This document shows, piece after piece, positions 27,101 to 42,100 of a stretch of DNA of 64,000 bases. Within the stretch, counting starts at the first letter, position 1, and every line of letters begins with the position of its first letter. The stretch is from Biomphalaria glabrata. Lineage: Eukaryota > Mollusca > Gastropoda > Planorbidae. The stretch covers positions 45,021,199-45,085,198 of the forward strand of contig NC_074718.1 in assembly GCF_947242115.1 (NCBI RefSeq). The letters are read 5' to 3'. The translations under genes were made by a program, and so were the position numbers. A model generated the notes under the pieces. The model saw only the letters and a program-made list of their open reading frames with translations. It was not told where the DNA came from and made no database searches.

Positions 27101-30100
27101 CAACATGCAGAGCTACAAATATCTTTACGACATACGGATTTATAAATATGTAGGCCTATAAGACATATTGATCTAAAGATATCTATAAAGACGTATTGAT
27201 TTAAAGATATATAAAGAAGACTGCATATTGATCTGCAGACTTCTATGACATACCGATCTACAAATATCTATATGACATATTGATCTACAGACATAACATA
27301 TAGATATTCATGACATATTGATGTACAGATTTCTGTATAGCATATTGATCTACAGATATTGCTATCTACATGGCATGCTGATGTACAGGGTCATGTGTTA
27401 TTATAACATTAATTAAAAAGCAAGCGTTGGCAGACTTAGCCTATAACATAATTTTACTTCACTCTAGGATGTGTGGTAGGTTATAGCCTTTGGAGTGTCC
27501 CTTCGACGGTTTAAGGTTCGAACCCTGGCCACTGTAATCCCCAGCCACTCTGCAGATTTTGGCCAGGACGTAGAAATCTTCAATCCTAATGTTACGTCTG
27601 AAACTGACATGTCAAGAATCAAAAAGATCTGTAGTCTATACTCTGTGATGCACCTTCCACCCACCTGCACCTATTCTTTGTTCTGTTAAACCATCTTTCT
27701 CCCCTCCCCTCTGAGTTTTGCATTGAACAGAATCTCAATCCCAGGCACGTCCATTCTTAATGCTGTTTACCCATCGCTTTCTCTGTTTACTGTTTCCCGA
27801 ACGAAGGACTTCGGTCAGCTGGTCATCGTAGGACCGGACCAACGTGACGCACATTGCTACGGGTATGACGTAGTTAAAAAAAAGTTGAATTGATGTAAAG
27901 GTCATCTGATTCTGTGACCTACGGTTAACGAGGGTGTCATGTGGTCAGTACAACGACCAACCGCCTTTACTTTTCCCCAACTAATGTCAGGTACCCATTC
28001 GAGCTGGGTGAACTCAGAGGCGCACAAGGGTGCCGAAATAAAAATCCCAGTCTTCATCAGGATTCGAACCCGGGACCCCCGGTTCAGGAGCCAAGCGCTT
28101 TACCGCCCAGCCACCGCGCCTCCCCATGACGTAGTGAACTCTTTTATTCTTAAAGAAACGTCTGTAAATGTAATAAAAAGATAATACAATATCTGCATTA
28201 TGTCTTAGAACTCAACCACTTACGTCAAGATAAGATATTCTGGCCGTCTGGTCAATTTGATGGGGAAGTTTAAAAATCTATAGACCGCTCCGTTGTAGGG
28301 AGATCTGGTTAGCTGTGGCTCAGGGTACTCAATGTAATACTGGCTGTGGCTCAAGACTCGGAACAACTCCAGCGATGGTTTCCCTGCCTTTAGCTATGAG
28401 ACAAATGACGCCATCAAACTCTCGGAGACAAACAGTTTGAGAATAAATATAACATGTATAGAAACGAGAGTATATGTGCTTGCGGATGTTTTATATTATT
28501 ATTTAAAAGTACATTGCGTAATACGTATGTGTTTGTTTAGCAAGAGTATTGTGGGCATATTAAAAGCATTTAAAAACTGATTCATTTATAATTCAACATC
28601 ATGTATCAATTTATTAACATATTCTATTTTATATGGTAGGCCTACCCAGGGCCGGCCCTAACAATTTCTGGGCCCTATGCGAAACGAAATGAGAAGCCCA
28701 GTATAGTTATGGATAAGCATACATAGTGATGTCAAAGTTAAGAATTTGTATTACAAAATACATTCGTCTTTGCAATACATTTTTATTAAATGTTTTAAAA
28801 TGCCGATAATAAATATTTTTGGTTAAATAGCCATAGTTTTTTTTTTATAAAGCATTTATATTGGCTTATTATCATGTTCTACAAAAAAAGTAAAGATCCG
28901 TCCATTTTTCATGGTGGAAGTCACGATTTGATAATGTGGCCTCAATCTACCTCTTTCTAGAAACGGGGTCAGGCGGCGCCTTCGACATTGGGGTCACGGA
29001 GGTCACGGGTCAGGTCGAATAAGTCGCAGAACAAACAAGTGTTAATTAAAACCATCCAATCAGAGAAAGAGGTCAGGAAATAAGGTCACATACGTCAGTT
29101 TCTAGAAGGTCATAGCTAATAAAAATATTTAGAAGTTTCTATGATTCTGGAAAAGACAGCATATCTACAAGTCTACCTACCAGCCTACCTACCATCCTAT
29201 CTACCTACCTACTTACCAGCCTATCACTTTAGCTTTTTATACAACGGCTTTTAAAAATAGTTTTAGAGTGGATTCTTAGATCAATTTTATTATTATTTTT
29301 TGATTTGGCTAGACTGACTGATGGTAAGACAATGTACAATCCTTCATGCAGTCACCTACTTCGACACATGATTCAGGATAGACCCAGGAGGTCAGGTTGA
29401 TACCACACACACTGACATCAAACGGATAGTTGGAGATGTCCACCTACAGAAGTAAACAGTCAACATTTACTGTCCAATATTCCAGTCCAATATGCAAACA
29501 TGCATAGTCACTATTCTACATGTCAATTACTATTTTCCACTCCATGGAGTCCATCATTGACAACGTACAGTTCAATATTCATTACCTACATTGAACATGA
29601 AACACTTGCAATCCAATATTCATGAACAATAGTCCAATATTCAACATGTACAGTCCAATCAATATTCCTTCACTACAGTCCAATATTTCTTACCAACAGT
29701 CTAATGTTTATTACCCGCAGTCCAATATTCAATATGTACAGTCCAATATCGAAAATGTCTATACGCTTTTAGTTGCCACTTAAAAAAAAACACATTAAAA
29801 CTTTAAGAATAAAAAGATTATATTGTTAGTCAACGTTGTATGTGCGATTTAATTTAACTCTTTCTCTCTGTAATTATTTACCACATTCTGGTGGAATCAA
29901 CGCTGGTATCGTCAGTTAGGAGAGAAAGAGTTAAAGGCTAGAGTTACTAGACCTTCTTAAAAATATTGAGATATTTTAGAGTGACTCGCACTTCGACGCA
30001 CAACAAGAAGAGATTAATTAATATTAATACTGCTGTTTTTTTAACACAGATTCTTTATATCAACTGACTCTGTCTGTCTGGTACAAATCTTGTTCACACT

Positions 30101-33100
30101 ATTTGTCCCATTTCCTATTTTCCAATCAGGTTGAAACTTTGCACTATTATTCAATGTCCATAACACATAAATCATTCGAAAAAATTATTTGATCAATTAG
30201 TCGCAATTAATTAATTTTGTTTTATAAAGAGACAGTAATAGCTAAGGGAAGGTACGCTTAGAAGATTCGGTCGTTAGCTGAACATTGGAAACTAACAAAA
30301 GATAGCCATAAAGCCTTCTGTTTTTATAAACACTTGTATTGATCAGTGACAAGCGTGTCGGCTTTGAGTCCTGGAGGGTCGAGACTTCGAGAACGATTTT
30401 TTTTTATTGCTATTGAAAGGGCAGCGGAAACCTTCTCCCAGATACCCACACACAGAGGAGAGAAACAGAAGAGAGAAACAGTAGAGAGAAACAGAAGAGA
30501 GAAAGAGAAGCAAGAAACAGAAGAGAGAAACAGTAGAGAGAAACAGAAGAGAGAAACAGTAGAGAGAAACAGAAGAGAGAAAGAGAAGCAAGAAATAGAA
30601 GAGATAAACAGAAGCAAGAAACAGAAGAAAAAAGAAGAGAGAAACAGAAGTGAGAAACAGAAAAGAGAAACAGAAGAGAGAAAGAGAAGCAAGAAACAGA
30701 AGAGAGAAACAGAAGAGAGAAACAGTAGAGAGAAAGAGAAGCAAGAAATAGAAGAGATAAACAGAACCAAGAAACAGAAGAAAAAAGAAGAGAGAAACAG
30801 AAGAGAGAAACAGAGAGAGAAACAGAAGAGAGAAACCAAAGAGAGAAACAGTAGAGAGAAACAGAAGAGAGAAACATAAGCAAGAAACAGTTTTTTTTAA
30901 CTAATTCAATTCTCTAATGGCAATAGGGAAAAAGGAGCACTGGTATGAAATTGTTCTAGCGTATGGAAAAGCAATGTGCTTTTATCTTTGTGTCTGTCTC
31001 GGTATTTTATTAAGTTTTATAGTTCAGTGGTCGCAAACAGATTGTGCATATTGTAATATTGGTCAAACCAAAGTTAAATATCGGTTAAGTTTTATGTTAT
31101 AGTTTGATTTGTGAACATTTCTTTTAATAAACCCTATTATTTGACTATTGTCTAAAGTTATGCATTTAAAACGGGTCTATACAAATAACTAATGAAAAAT
31201 TAAGAAAAAATTATAAATGGTGAGGCCTTACAGTTCCATTTCTTTTAATGCTAAAAGCATAACTGTTACCATTTAAAAAAAAAAAAGCCGTATATGTATA
31301 AAATCACACCAGATTTTATTCACGAGTTGCCTACCTTGCAGGTGACGCCCATGTTGACCAGAGGCTCCCATCTCACGGTGCCGTTGGAGGAAACTGTCAC
31401 AATCAGATTCTCCTCACCGAGATACACTTTATCTGCGACACTTTATCAGTGACATGAGTAGACATTAGATACAAAAATCATTGCTTATAACAGGGGTCCC
31501 CAACCCGTGGGTCGCGACCCCTTGAGGGGTCGACTGTCGATTTGTCAGGGGTCGCCTAAGACCATCGACAATATGGATTGTATTTATTGTATTCTTCTAT
31601 TGCTGTGTATGTTATTGGGGGGAGGGGGTCGCGGCAGAGTGGGGTGGGATAGCAAAAAGGGGTCGCCGAGCTTAAAAGGTTGAGAACCGCTGGCTTATAA
31701 TGTATAGACATTAGACACAGGGCCGGATTGAAGTACGTGGAGCCCCCGGGGGCAGAATTTTTGTGAAGGCCCCTACTCTTTTTTCCAAAGCTTTAATAAA
31801 AACCCAACTATTCATTTAACTCTTTCTCTCCGTAATTATTTTTTCTCTTTCCAATATAATTTTTCGTTTCGTTCATTTGTATTTCACTATCCTGCTTTTT
31901 ATGTTTGCTGTCAGAGAATGTTATATTTGGTATTGAGTTATAGGAGAATGCAATGCTCTTTTTTTACACAACACAAATTAAAGTTTATAAATCCGAAAAT
32001 TAATTGAGTTTAATGGGCGTCGAATCAACGTTGGCATCGTCGATTGGGAGAGTTTAAAAAAATGTACTAATGTCTTCTAGTGTAACTGAGTTGTTTATTT
32101 TCTGCGTGTGTCCAGCGTGTAAGAAGGTCATGTCCAGTGTGTGTGTGTGTTCATAGTACTTAAACAAGGTCATGTGAGACGTGTTTGTGCTCGTTCACTG
32201 TCTACTGCAGGGGTTCTCAACCTGTGTTTCGCGACCCCTTTGGGGGGTCGAATGACCATTTGCCAGGGGTCGCCTAAGACCATCAGAAATTTTGGTTTTT
32301 CGTCTATTTTTCTTACATTTTTTTTGTCATACGATTTCTTAGTGTTATGTCAAGCCCATTTGTACCATAGATGGTATACATTAAAGACAAACTTGTTTTT
32401 ATAATTTAAGAACAACTGTATTTTACATTTAATAAAATTACATAAAGCTTTTGATGTGCAGATAATAAATACATCATGGATATCAGAAATATACAGTGCT
32501 TTTTTTTTAAAAGAAATAGGTGCCGGTACTCAATAATAGATTAATAATAAACTTTAAAATACAAGAAAAGTAATATTTTTTTCCCCACATTGAAAAAGGT
32601 GCCGGTATGCCGTACCGGTGCGTACCGTCACAATTTGATTGATTTTATAACACTATCAAAACTACATTTAGGGCCTACCTCGGTCTATGAACAAATGAAT
32701 TGTAGCTTACGGTAGGGGTCGCCGTGGAGAATCGTATTAGGGGGTCGCCGAGCTAAAAAGTTTGAGAACCGCTGGTCTTCTGCAATCTTGTTAAATACAG
32801 CCGATATGTTTGTATTTTAGTAGAGTTATTTCATTACTATTTGAGACGCCATTAGGAAGCATTTTATTGGTAGTGGAGTGCTTACATTCATTACCACTTC
32901 CGGCAATGACAACCTTGCGAACTCTGACAACCAGTCCAACCCCTGGCCTTCACGTCTGGCTCAGATATCGAGTCCGGCGGAACTGTTCTCACTAACAGGA
33001 GAAGGGGCAATAGCGAGTAACTGGCGCCTTAACTAGTAAGCTTCGGGCAGGAGGGGGCTCGTTAGCTTTGACTGGCTAGGAGAAGGAAAACTCTGAATTC

Positions 33101-36100
33101 AAACCTCTGTTGTCTTGCAGCTATACCCAATCATGGGAAAGGCTTCGGGGAGTCAACCCTGAGGAAAAATCAGGAGCTGGCGACCCTAAGGCAGTTTGCA
33201 GCACCCAGTGCTACACCCTGGCAGAACCTGCGAGGCCACTGTGTATCGGCGCAGCCGTTCCTTTTGGATACATCAGCTGCGTGGAGAGAGGGGGGGGGGA
33301 AACTGATGTGTGGGCGACATCGTTCCGACCACAACGAATGCATTCATCTCATTTCCATGAGATGATCCATAGTCGCTTCGCCATAGAACAATGAAGCTAA
33401 AAGTTGATGAAGACATTGAAGCTAAAAGTTGATGAAGACATTGAAGCTAAAAGTTGATGAAGACATTGAAGCTAAAAGTTGATGAAGACATTGAAGCTAA
33501 AAGTTGATGAAGATATTGAAGCTAAAAGTTGATGAAGACATTGAAGCTAAAAGTTGATGAAGACATTGAAGCTAAAAGTTGATGAAGACATTGAAGCTAA
33601 AAGTTGATGAAGACAATGAAGCTAAAAGTTGATGAAGACATTGAAGCTAAAAGTTGATGAAGACATTGAAGCTAAAAGTTGATGAAGACATTGAAGCTAA
33701 AAGTTGATGAAGACATTGAAGCTAAAAGTTGATGAAGACATTGAAGCTAAAAGTTGATGAAGACATTGAAGTTAAAGTTGATGAAGACATTGAAGCTAAA
33801 AGTTGATGAAGACATTGAAGCTAAAAGTTGATGAAGACATTGAAGCTAAACGTTGATGAAGACATTGAAGCTAAAAGTTGATGAAGACATTGAAGCTAAA
33901 AGTTGATGAAGTCATTGAAGCTAAAAGTTGATGAAGACATTGAAGCTAAAAGTTGATGAAGACATTGAAGCTAAAAGTTGATGAAGACATTGAAGCTAAA
34001 AGTTGATGAAGACATTGAAGCTAAAAGTTGATGAAGACATTGAAGCTAAAAGTTGATGAAGACATTGAAGCTAAAAGTTGATGAAGACAATAAAGGTAAA
34101 AGTTGATGAAGACATTGAAGCTAAAAGTTGATGAAGACATTGAAGCTAAAAGTTGATGAAGACACTGAAGCTAAAAGTTGATGAAGACATTGAAGCTAAA
34201 AGTTGATGAAGACACTGAAGCTAAAAGTTGATGAAGACATTGAAGCTAAAAGTTGATGAAGACATTGAAGCTAAAAGTTGATGAAGACATTGAAGCTAAA
34301 AGTTGATGAAGACATTGAAGCTAAAAGTTGATGAAGACATTGAAGCTAAAAGTTGATGAAGACATTGAAGCTAAAAGTTGATGAAGACATTGAAGCTAAA
34401 AGTTGATGAAGACATTGAAGCTAAAAGTTGATGAAGACATTGAAGCTAAACGTTGATGAAGACATTGAAGCTAAACGTTGATGAAGACATTGAAGCTAAA
34501 AGTTGATGAAGTCATTGAAGCTAAAAGTTGATGAAGACATTGAAGCTAAAAGTTGATGAAGACATTGAAGCTAAAAGTTGATGAAGACATTGAAGCTAAA
34601 AGTTGATGAAGACATTGAAGCTAAAAGTTGATGAAGACATTGAAGCTAAAAGTTGATGAAGACATTGAAGCTAAAAGTTGATGAAGACAATGAAGCTAAA
34701 AGTTGATGAAGACATTGAAGCTAAAAGTTGATGAAGACATTGAAGCTAAAAGTTGATGAAGACACTGAAGCTAAAAGTTGATGAAGACATTGAAGCTAAA
34801 TCTTGATGAAGACACTGAAGCTAAAAGTTGATGAAGACATTGAAGCTAAAAGTTGATGAAGACATTGAAGCTAAAAGTTGATGAAGACATTGAAGCTAAA
34901 AGTTGATGAAGACATTGAAGCTAAAAGTTGATGAAGACATTGAAGCTAAAAGTTGATGTAGACATTGAAGAAGTTGACTAGTTTATAATGGAGAACGCTA
35001 TTATTGAAACCAGAAATTCTCTGAACGATTGAATTTAAAGCTTTGAAGTAAAAAAAACAAACTTTTCCTCAATGCAAGGGTGTTATTTTTCAAGAGTCAC
35101 AAACTCACGAATTATAGACTAATTTGTACTCACGAATTATAGACTACTTTGTACTTACGAATTATAGACTACTTTGTACTTACGAATTATAGACTGCCAT
35201 GTCAGGTTTCCAGACACGTTCTTGCTTGACATAAATTCGATCGATGTTGTCATATTTCTCTGGATTCCAGGTCAACTTCTCGTCCGTCCACATCTGACGT
35301 CAAGAAATAACACCCACTCACACATTAGTCACATCTGACGTCACGAAACAACACCCACTCACACATTAGTCACATCTGACGTCACGAAACAACAGCCACT
35401 CACACATTAGTCACATCTGACGTCATGAAATAACAACACCCACTCACACATTAGTCACATCTGACGTCACGAAATAACACCCACTCACACATTAGTCACA
35501 TCTGACGTCACGAAACAACACCCACTCACACTTTAGTCACATCTGACGTCACGAAACAACAGCCACTCACACATTAGTCACATCTGACGTCACGAAATAA
35601 CAACCCACTCACACATTAGTCACATCTGACGTCATGAAATAACAACACCCACTCACACATTAGTCACATCTGACGTCACGAAATAACACCCACCCACACA
35701 TTAGTCACATCTGACGTCACGAAACAACACCCACTCACACATTAGTCACATCTGACGTCACGAAACAACACCCACTCACACATTAGTCACATCTGACGTC
35801 ACGAAACAACACCCACTCGCACATCAGTCACATCTGACGTCACGAAATAACACCCACTCACACATTAGTCACATCTGACGTCATGAAATAACAACACCCA
35901 CTCACACATTAGTCACATCTGACGTCACGAAATAACACCCACTCACACATTAGTCACATCTGACGTCACGAAACAACACCCACTCACACATTAGTCACAT
36001 CTGACGTGACGAAACAACACCCACTCACACATTAGTCACATCTGACGTCACGAAATAACACCCACTCACACATTTGTCGTACTGATTGATTATTTCTGAA

Positions 36101-39100
36101 GCATACACATCCATACACATCTACACTCACACACAGACTCAGCATTGACACATCAGATTCACAACAGAAACACAACGGTTTCCATAGAAACAACAGACTC
36201 ACCATTGATATGAAACCACACAGGTGTAGAAAATGATGTCTGATATCCTGTAAGATAAAAAGTCATACTATTAAACGAATCAAATAACTGACCCATACTT
36301 GAAATAAATAAATACAAAGAAATAAATAAGGCTTGTTATCAAGTCCAAAGATTGGTGAGGAATGCAGTATTTCCCGTGACCTACATATTTTGCCACATCC
36401 AGGGTTAGCATAACCATTGTCCGCGGGTGGTCGAATTAGAATTTCTTTTCGCCGTCTGCGTCTGTCCTCGACAGCGGATTTTCTTTTAATCTCAAATGTG
36501 TATCCGCGGCCTTCTTGAGTGACCTCCAGCTGTCTCGTTCCGATGCCGCATGCAACTAGGTGCTCTCTTCTATGTCAGCTGAGGCAAGTTGGCGCCTAAA
36601 CTGGTCTTTGAAGCGTTTCCGTGGGGCGCCTCTGTTACGTCGACCACCTTTTAGCTCACCAAAAAAAAGACTGCCTTTGGCATACGCTCGTCTCCCATTA
36701 AGGTATACGTGTCTTGCCCAGCGTAGTTGTCGGACCCTAAGAAGTCCCTCTATACTGTCCATACCGGCGTTCGCAAAGATATCACTGTTTGTAGTGCGGT
36801 CTTGCCACCGAAATAAATAAATACTACAGTAATGACATGTTTGTTTCGCAATTAAAAGTTATCCTAATTGTGGCATCCAATGACACAACAGACAGCTCTC
36901 TCACTGAGTCTTTCATACCAGTCTTTCAGGGGTACACAAGATGTATTTGAAGAACTTCTTGTCTTGATTCTCACTGTCTAGAGTAGTCTACACCAATGTT
37001 AGAATATGCGTCCTCTGTTTGGTACTTGGGATCCTTTAACTATAGAAAACATAAAGAAACTGAAATAGATGAAAAATAGAGATGCTAGATCCTTCATCTT
37101 CGCCTATCCTTTAGTCTGATGGAGAGTTGGGGCACCACACAAGATATGGCGAACGCTTTTCTCCATTCCTCTCTGTCTTTCGTCTTGAATAGAATCTTAT
37201 CTTATCTTATATAATACAGACGTTACTTCAAAAAAGAAGATGATCACGTCCTACGCGTCATGCATTTAGTCATGCATAAATAAAAAAGTCATGACTTAAA
37301 TTCTGCCAAGTCACTGGTTTTCCTGGCTAGCTCAGGCAACCCATTCCATGCTCTAATAGCACTAGGGAAGAAGGAGTATTTGTACAAATTTGTCCTAGCA
37401 TATGGGATGAGGAATGTGCCTTTATCTTTGTGTCTTTCAGAGTATTTTATTAAATCTCAATGGCAGGCCCATCCATTCTTTTATATTGTCTTCCCATCAC
37501 TTTCTCTGTCTGCTTCTTCTTCTTTTTTCCTGGTACTGTTCCCTGAAGGAGAGTGTCTGCCAGCCTCGAGGGCCTTGTAATATGGCCATAGAGTTTTAGT
37601 TTGCATTTTTTGACAGTAATTAGCAGGTCATCGTGGGGTCTAATCTCTGTACTAATCCTGTCTCTATACTCTTAGTTTGTGATGCGGTCTTTGCATGTGA
37701 TACCTGAGATCTTTCTGTAGCATGTCAATTCCATTGCTAGGATTTTAGCAACAAGGAATATACACATTGAACTTAAGTGGCATTATTAGTACATTTATTT
37801 AATTTAGAGACAATGTAAAGACTAAATGGTAAAGTAACAAAAATACAAAATAGCAATGAACCATAACTTACAAATAAACGCATAGAAAGAGACTGTTGGA
37901 AACTTAAAAATTGAGACACATTTCTTTTTCCATATGCTTGGAGAACTTCTTTTAATTGCTCTTCTTTCCATACTGCCGTTAGACAGTGGAGCGGGTTGAA
38001 CGAATCCCCAAGACTTAGCCGAGTTTAAGTGTCTTATTAACATACGCGACTAGAAAGGGGTCAAAAGAACGCCTGTAATATCTAGGACTCAGCCAGAGCC
38101 AACGGAAGTGGATACAAAACCACTTCCTGACTAGTAATTGTCACTGCGCATGCTCTGAATTCTATTTTAAGGTTTATCGTATCTTATAAATTACCGCTGT
38201 TCCTTCTTAACAGAAGATAATTACGTCATTGGTCTTCCTGGCTTATTCAGGCAACTCATTCCATGTTCCAATGGCAGTAGGGAAGACACTAGGGAAGAAG
38301 GAACACTTATATGACTTTGTCCTAGCATATGAAATAAGAAATGTGCCTTTATCTTTGTATCTTTGTATTTTTATTAGGTTGTGTATTGTATTAGTAAGTT
38401 AAATAAAGCAAGTAGCTAAAAGCAGCGGTTCTCAACCTTTTATGCTCGGCGACCCCTTTTTACAATCCCCTACTCTGCCGCGACCCCCCCCCCCCCGCAC
38501 ACACACATATACACAGCAATAGAAGAATAGACAATAACAATCCTTATTTTCGATGGTCTTAGGCGACCCCTGGCAAAGTGTCAATCGACCCCCAAGGGGG
38601 TCGCGACCCACAGGTTGAGAACCCTGAGCTAAAGTAATAATAAAAGTAATCTTTTTTTTTTTTAAAGAAATCCTCTCACTAGAATATTTTTCATTGACTT
38701 TGTTAAATAGCAAGCCTAAGCAGGATATTGGGAGTTAGTTGGCTCCCCAAAAATATCTACTGTCAACTTGTGAAACAGAACTAATTTAGCTCTTTCTCTC
38801 CGTAATTATTTACCACATTCTGTTGGAATCAACGTTGGTATCGTCTGTTAGGAGAGAGAAGGCGCTAAGCAGAAAGTCATAGTCCAAGACTAATAAAAAC
38901 GTAACTGGAGTTGGATAGAAAACGCATTGTACATCAACTACAAATGTTGCAAATCAGGCACTTGAATGCTTTCCGCTGAGAAAGAGGAAGCTGGGCAAGC
39001 CCAAGTAACCCTGGAGGAGGCCAGTCGTCAACGAGGCTAAATGGGATGACAGTGGAACCAATGAAGAACGCTGCTAAGAACCAAATCTGATTGCATTCGC

Positions 39101-42100
39101 ATGACATTCTACATTCGTGTATCATTATTAAAGATATGCATTTTTTTTTGTTTCAAACTAGGTGTAATTATTTGTGCTTAAAAAAGTGACACAAAAATAA
39201 TTCTTTCTCTTTTCATGAGTTATCGTTCTTTACCAATTCCGTTAAATAAGCCACGCTAAGGGTGGCAATCACTTCTGTTGGCATCGTGTAGTTGAAATAT
39301 GGACGAACTTCCGGATTATAATCAGCAAACAAGTCTTGGTGCAGACGATAATACACGTCGACTCCACCGAAGGCCTGACCTGGAGACGACACACAAATAA
39401 CCTTCACATTTTACCTGACGTTTGTTTTCGATATGGTTAACAATATTGACTCAATTAAAACACAAAAGTAACTTATAAACTCATTTTCTTATCTGACTAT
39501 GTGCTCACAACTGGTACACAGGAGATTTCTTATCTTATAAAATAAAATTTCTTCTGAATTATTGATATGAAAACAAAATGCAACAATGAGGTTAAAGAGA
39601 CAAATAAAAACTATGATTTCAACGAAAGCTTAACGAAAAAAAATGTTTTTTTTTTGTTTACATTCCTGATGACGTGTATTGTTCTTAAAAGATCAAAAAT
39701 GTCACAGATGAAACAGTGAACTTATTGTACTTTGTTCTATTTAGCTGAATTTTGTTGAATACAGAAATACGGGGATTTAATTCATCTTGAATCTTATGTT
39801 TTGTAAATAAACGTCTGCTTTATCAGCAGCAGACGACTTGGCTGGCTAGGTCTCATTCATAGAATGCCTCAAGGTCGAGTTCCACAAGACAAGCTGTATG
39901 GCGATCTAACAGAAGGCAGGAGAGCCGCTGGTCGTCCACTCTTACGGTATACAGATGTATGCAAACGCGACATGAAGTTCTTTAAAGTCGACACTAGCAG
40001 CTGGGAAAAGGTGTCACTGGATAGATCTACATGGAGAGATAGCATAAAGGAAGGGTCCAGGATTGCTGATGCCATACACCAATAGTAGTAGAAAGAAGGG
40101 TGAAAGTGCAACGGCGCCTGGTGATTACAGATGCCCAACCTGCGACCGCAGCTGTGTACCAAGGATTGGTCTCTTTAGTCACACAAGAAGTTGCAAAGGG
40201 AAAAGATCGTCTCTTGAGACGTAAAATGCCACAGAAATGGAAAGGCTACGGGAGACAACCCTGAGGAAAAATCAGGAGCTGGTGACTCTTAGGCAGATTG
40301 TGGAACACTGTGCTACAGCCTAGCAGAACCTGCGGCGCTACCGATTCCAAACTGTATCGGATATTTCCGTTCCTCTTGTCACATCAGCTGTGTGGAGAGG
40401 GAGGGGGGAACTGCTGTGTGGGTGATATTGTCCCCGCCATAAATAATGCCCAGGCATTCATCTGGCTTCTTGGGATGGAGTTTAGTAGTTACGACTGAAG
40501 GAGGCCAACTAACAAACGTATTAGACAGTGAAGGCATTAGACTGTGAAGCCATTAGACAGTGAAGGCATTAGACAGTGAAGCCATTAGACAGTGAAGCCA
40601 TTAGACAGTGAAGCCATTAGACAATGAAGCCATTAGACAGTGAAGCCATTAGACAGTGAAGCCACTAGACAGTGAAGCCATTAGACACTGAAGCCACTAG
40701 ACAGTGAAGCCATTAGACACTGAAGCCACTAGACAGTGAAGCCATTAGACAGTGAAGCCACTAGACAGTGAAGCCATTATACAGTGAAGCCATCACACAG
40801 TGAAGCCATCACACAGTGAAGCCATTAGACAGTGAAACCATTAGACAGTGAAGCCATTAGACACTGAAACCATTAGACTGTGTTTAGTCATCATGTGTCA
40901 CACTGGAAGTAGTTCCTATGATTAGTCTCTTAGAGTCTAGATTGTAATATTGCGCACACATGCTGTGCCGAACAACCCTCTTACAAATAGGTCACAATGT
41001 TCATTATATCATTGATAATACGTTCTTTTTTTACGAGTGATAAAGACATTTCTATGAAAGAAAGATTAATCATTTCTCCCACGAGAGATTTCTCCCATTT
41101 TCCATTCTCTTATCAAGCTGGAACTTTGCACAGTTATTCTTCTTATCTTATATTTTACAGACGTTACTTTAAAAAGACAATTACTACGTCCTACGCATTT
41201 CATGTGTCGATCTAGTCGTGCATGCTAATCGATGACTTAAGCTCTGCTAAGCCGTTGGTTTTCCTGTCTGATTCATTGACGACTAACCAATCAGTTAATC
41301 AGTTAGATGTAATTAATTAATTTTGTTTCATATCGATATGTATGAGCTAAGCTAAGGGAATATAAGTCTTGTCTACAGAATAAATTCGTTCGCTAAAAAT
41401 TGTAAACTTTTTATTTTATACTATATAACCTATTTATAAGTACTTGTATAGCTCAGTGGCTGACGTGTTGGTCTTCCATTATGAAGACTCGAGACGTCTA
41501 GTTCGAATTCAGACTTGAGCAACTTTAGAAAAAAAAAGCTTTTGAAAAGGCAGCACAGAAGCCTTCTCCCACCTCCCTCCCCTCCCCCAACTGGTCTACA
41601 AAGCTGATTCTGTAAGCATGAAAGTCTCGCTAAACAAAAGCAATATTAATACAAATACGTCCAATCGCCTACATTTATTATTGCTTCTCTAAATCTATTA
41701 AAAAATGAGTTCCATAATTGATTCAAATAATTTGTACTATTTCACTCAATAAATCTTTCGCGTAATGTCTTATTTGTTTTGGTTTATTAAAGATTACATT
41801 TTTTTTTCTAAGTGAAATTAAGGATGGTGGGGTTTACGGAGGCATGAGAGCATTTTAGTTTAAAATTTTATTTTTTTTCTACAGAACAAAATTGTTTCAA
41901 ATTATTACTAAATACTATTGTTTTTTTTTTGAGTGTTCAAAGCTGTTTATTTATTAAGAGATTTCATCTATAATGTAAACTATTGTTGAATTATCAGTTT
42001 AATGAGTAGCTCTACAATTTTAGCTAACGAAAGTAGGTTTAATTGTGATCTATCATCAACAATCATTGTGTGATTTAAGATAGGTGAGAGATTAGTAGAA

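Noticed and set aside
30346-30879. Open frames of 130-177 codons on both strands
   Set aside because: They run through the purine-rich minisatellite, which has few stop codons in most frames. No start context or domain.
33397-36075. CRISPR-like look of the 25- and 41-bp arrays
   Set aside because: There are no unique spacers, units are contiguous, and the DNA is clearly from an intron-bearing animal.
36556-36762. Basic 68-residue open frame as a host gene
   Set aside because: It matches the C-terminal segment of RTE-like LINE ORF2 and recurs in decayed form at several places in the window.
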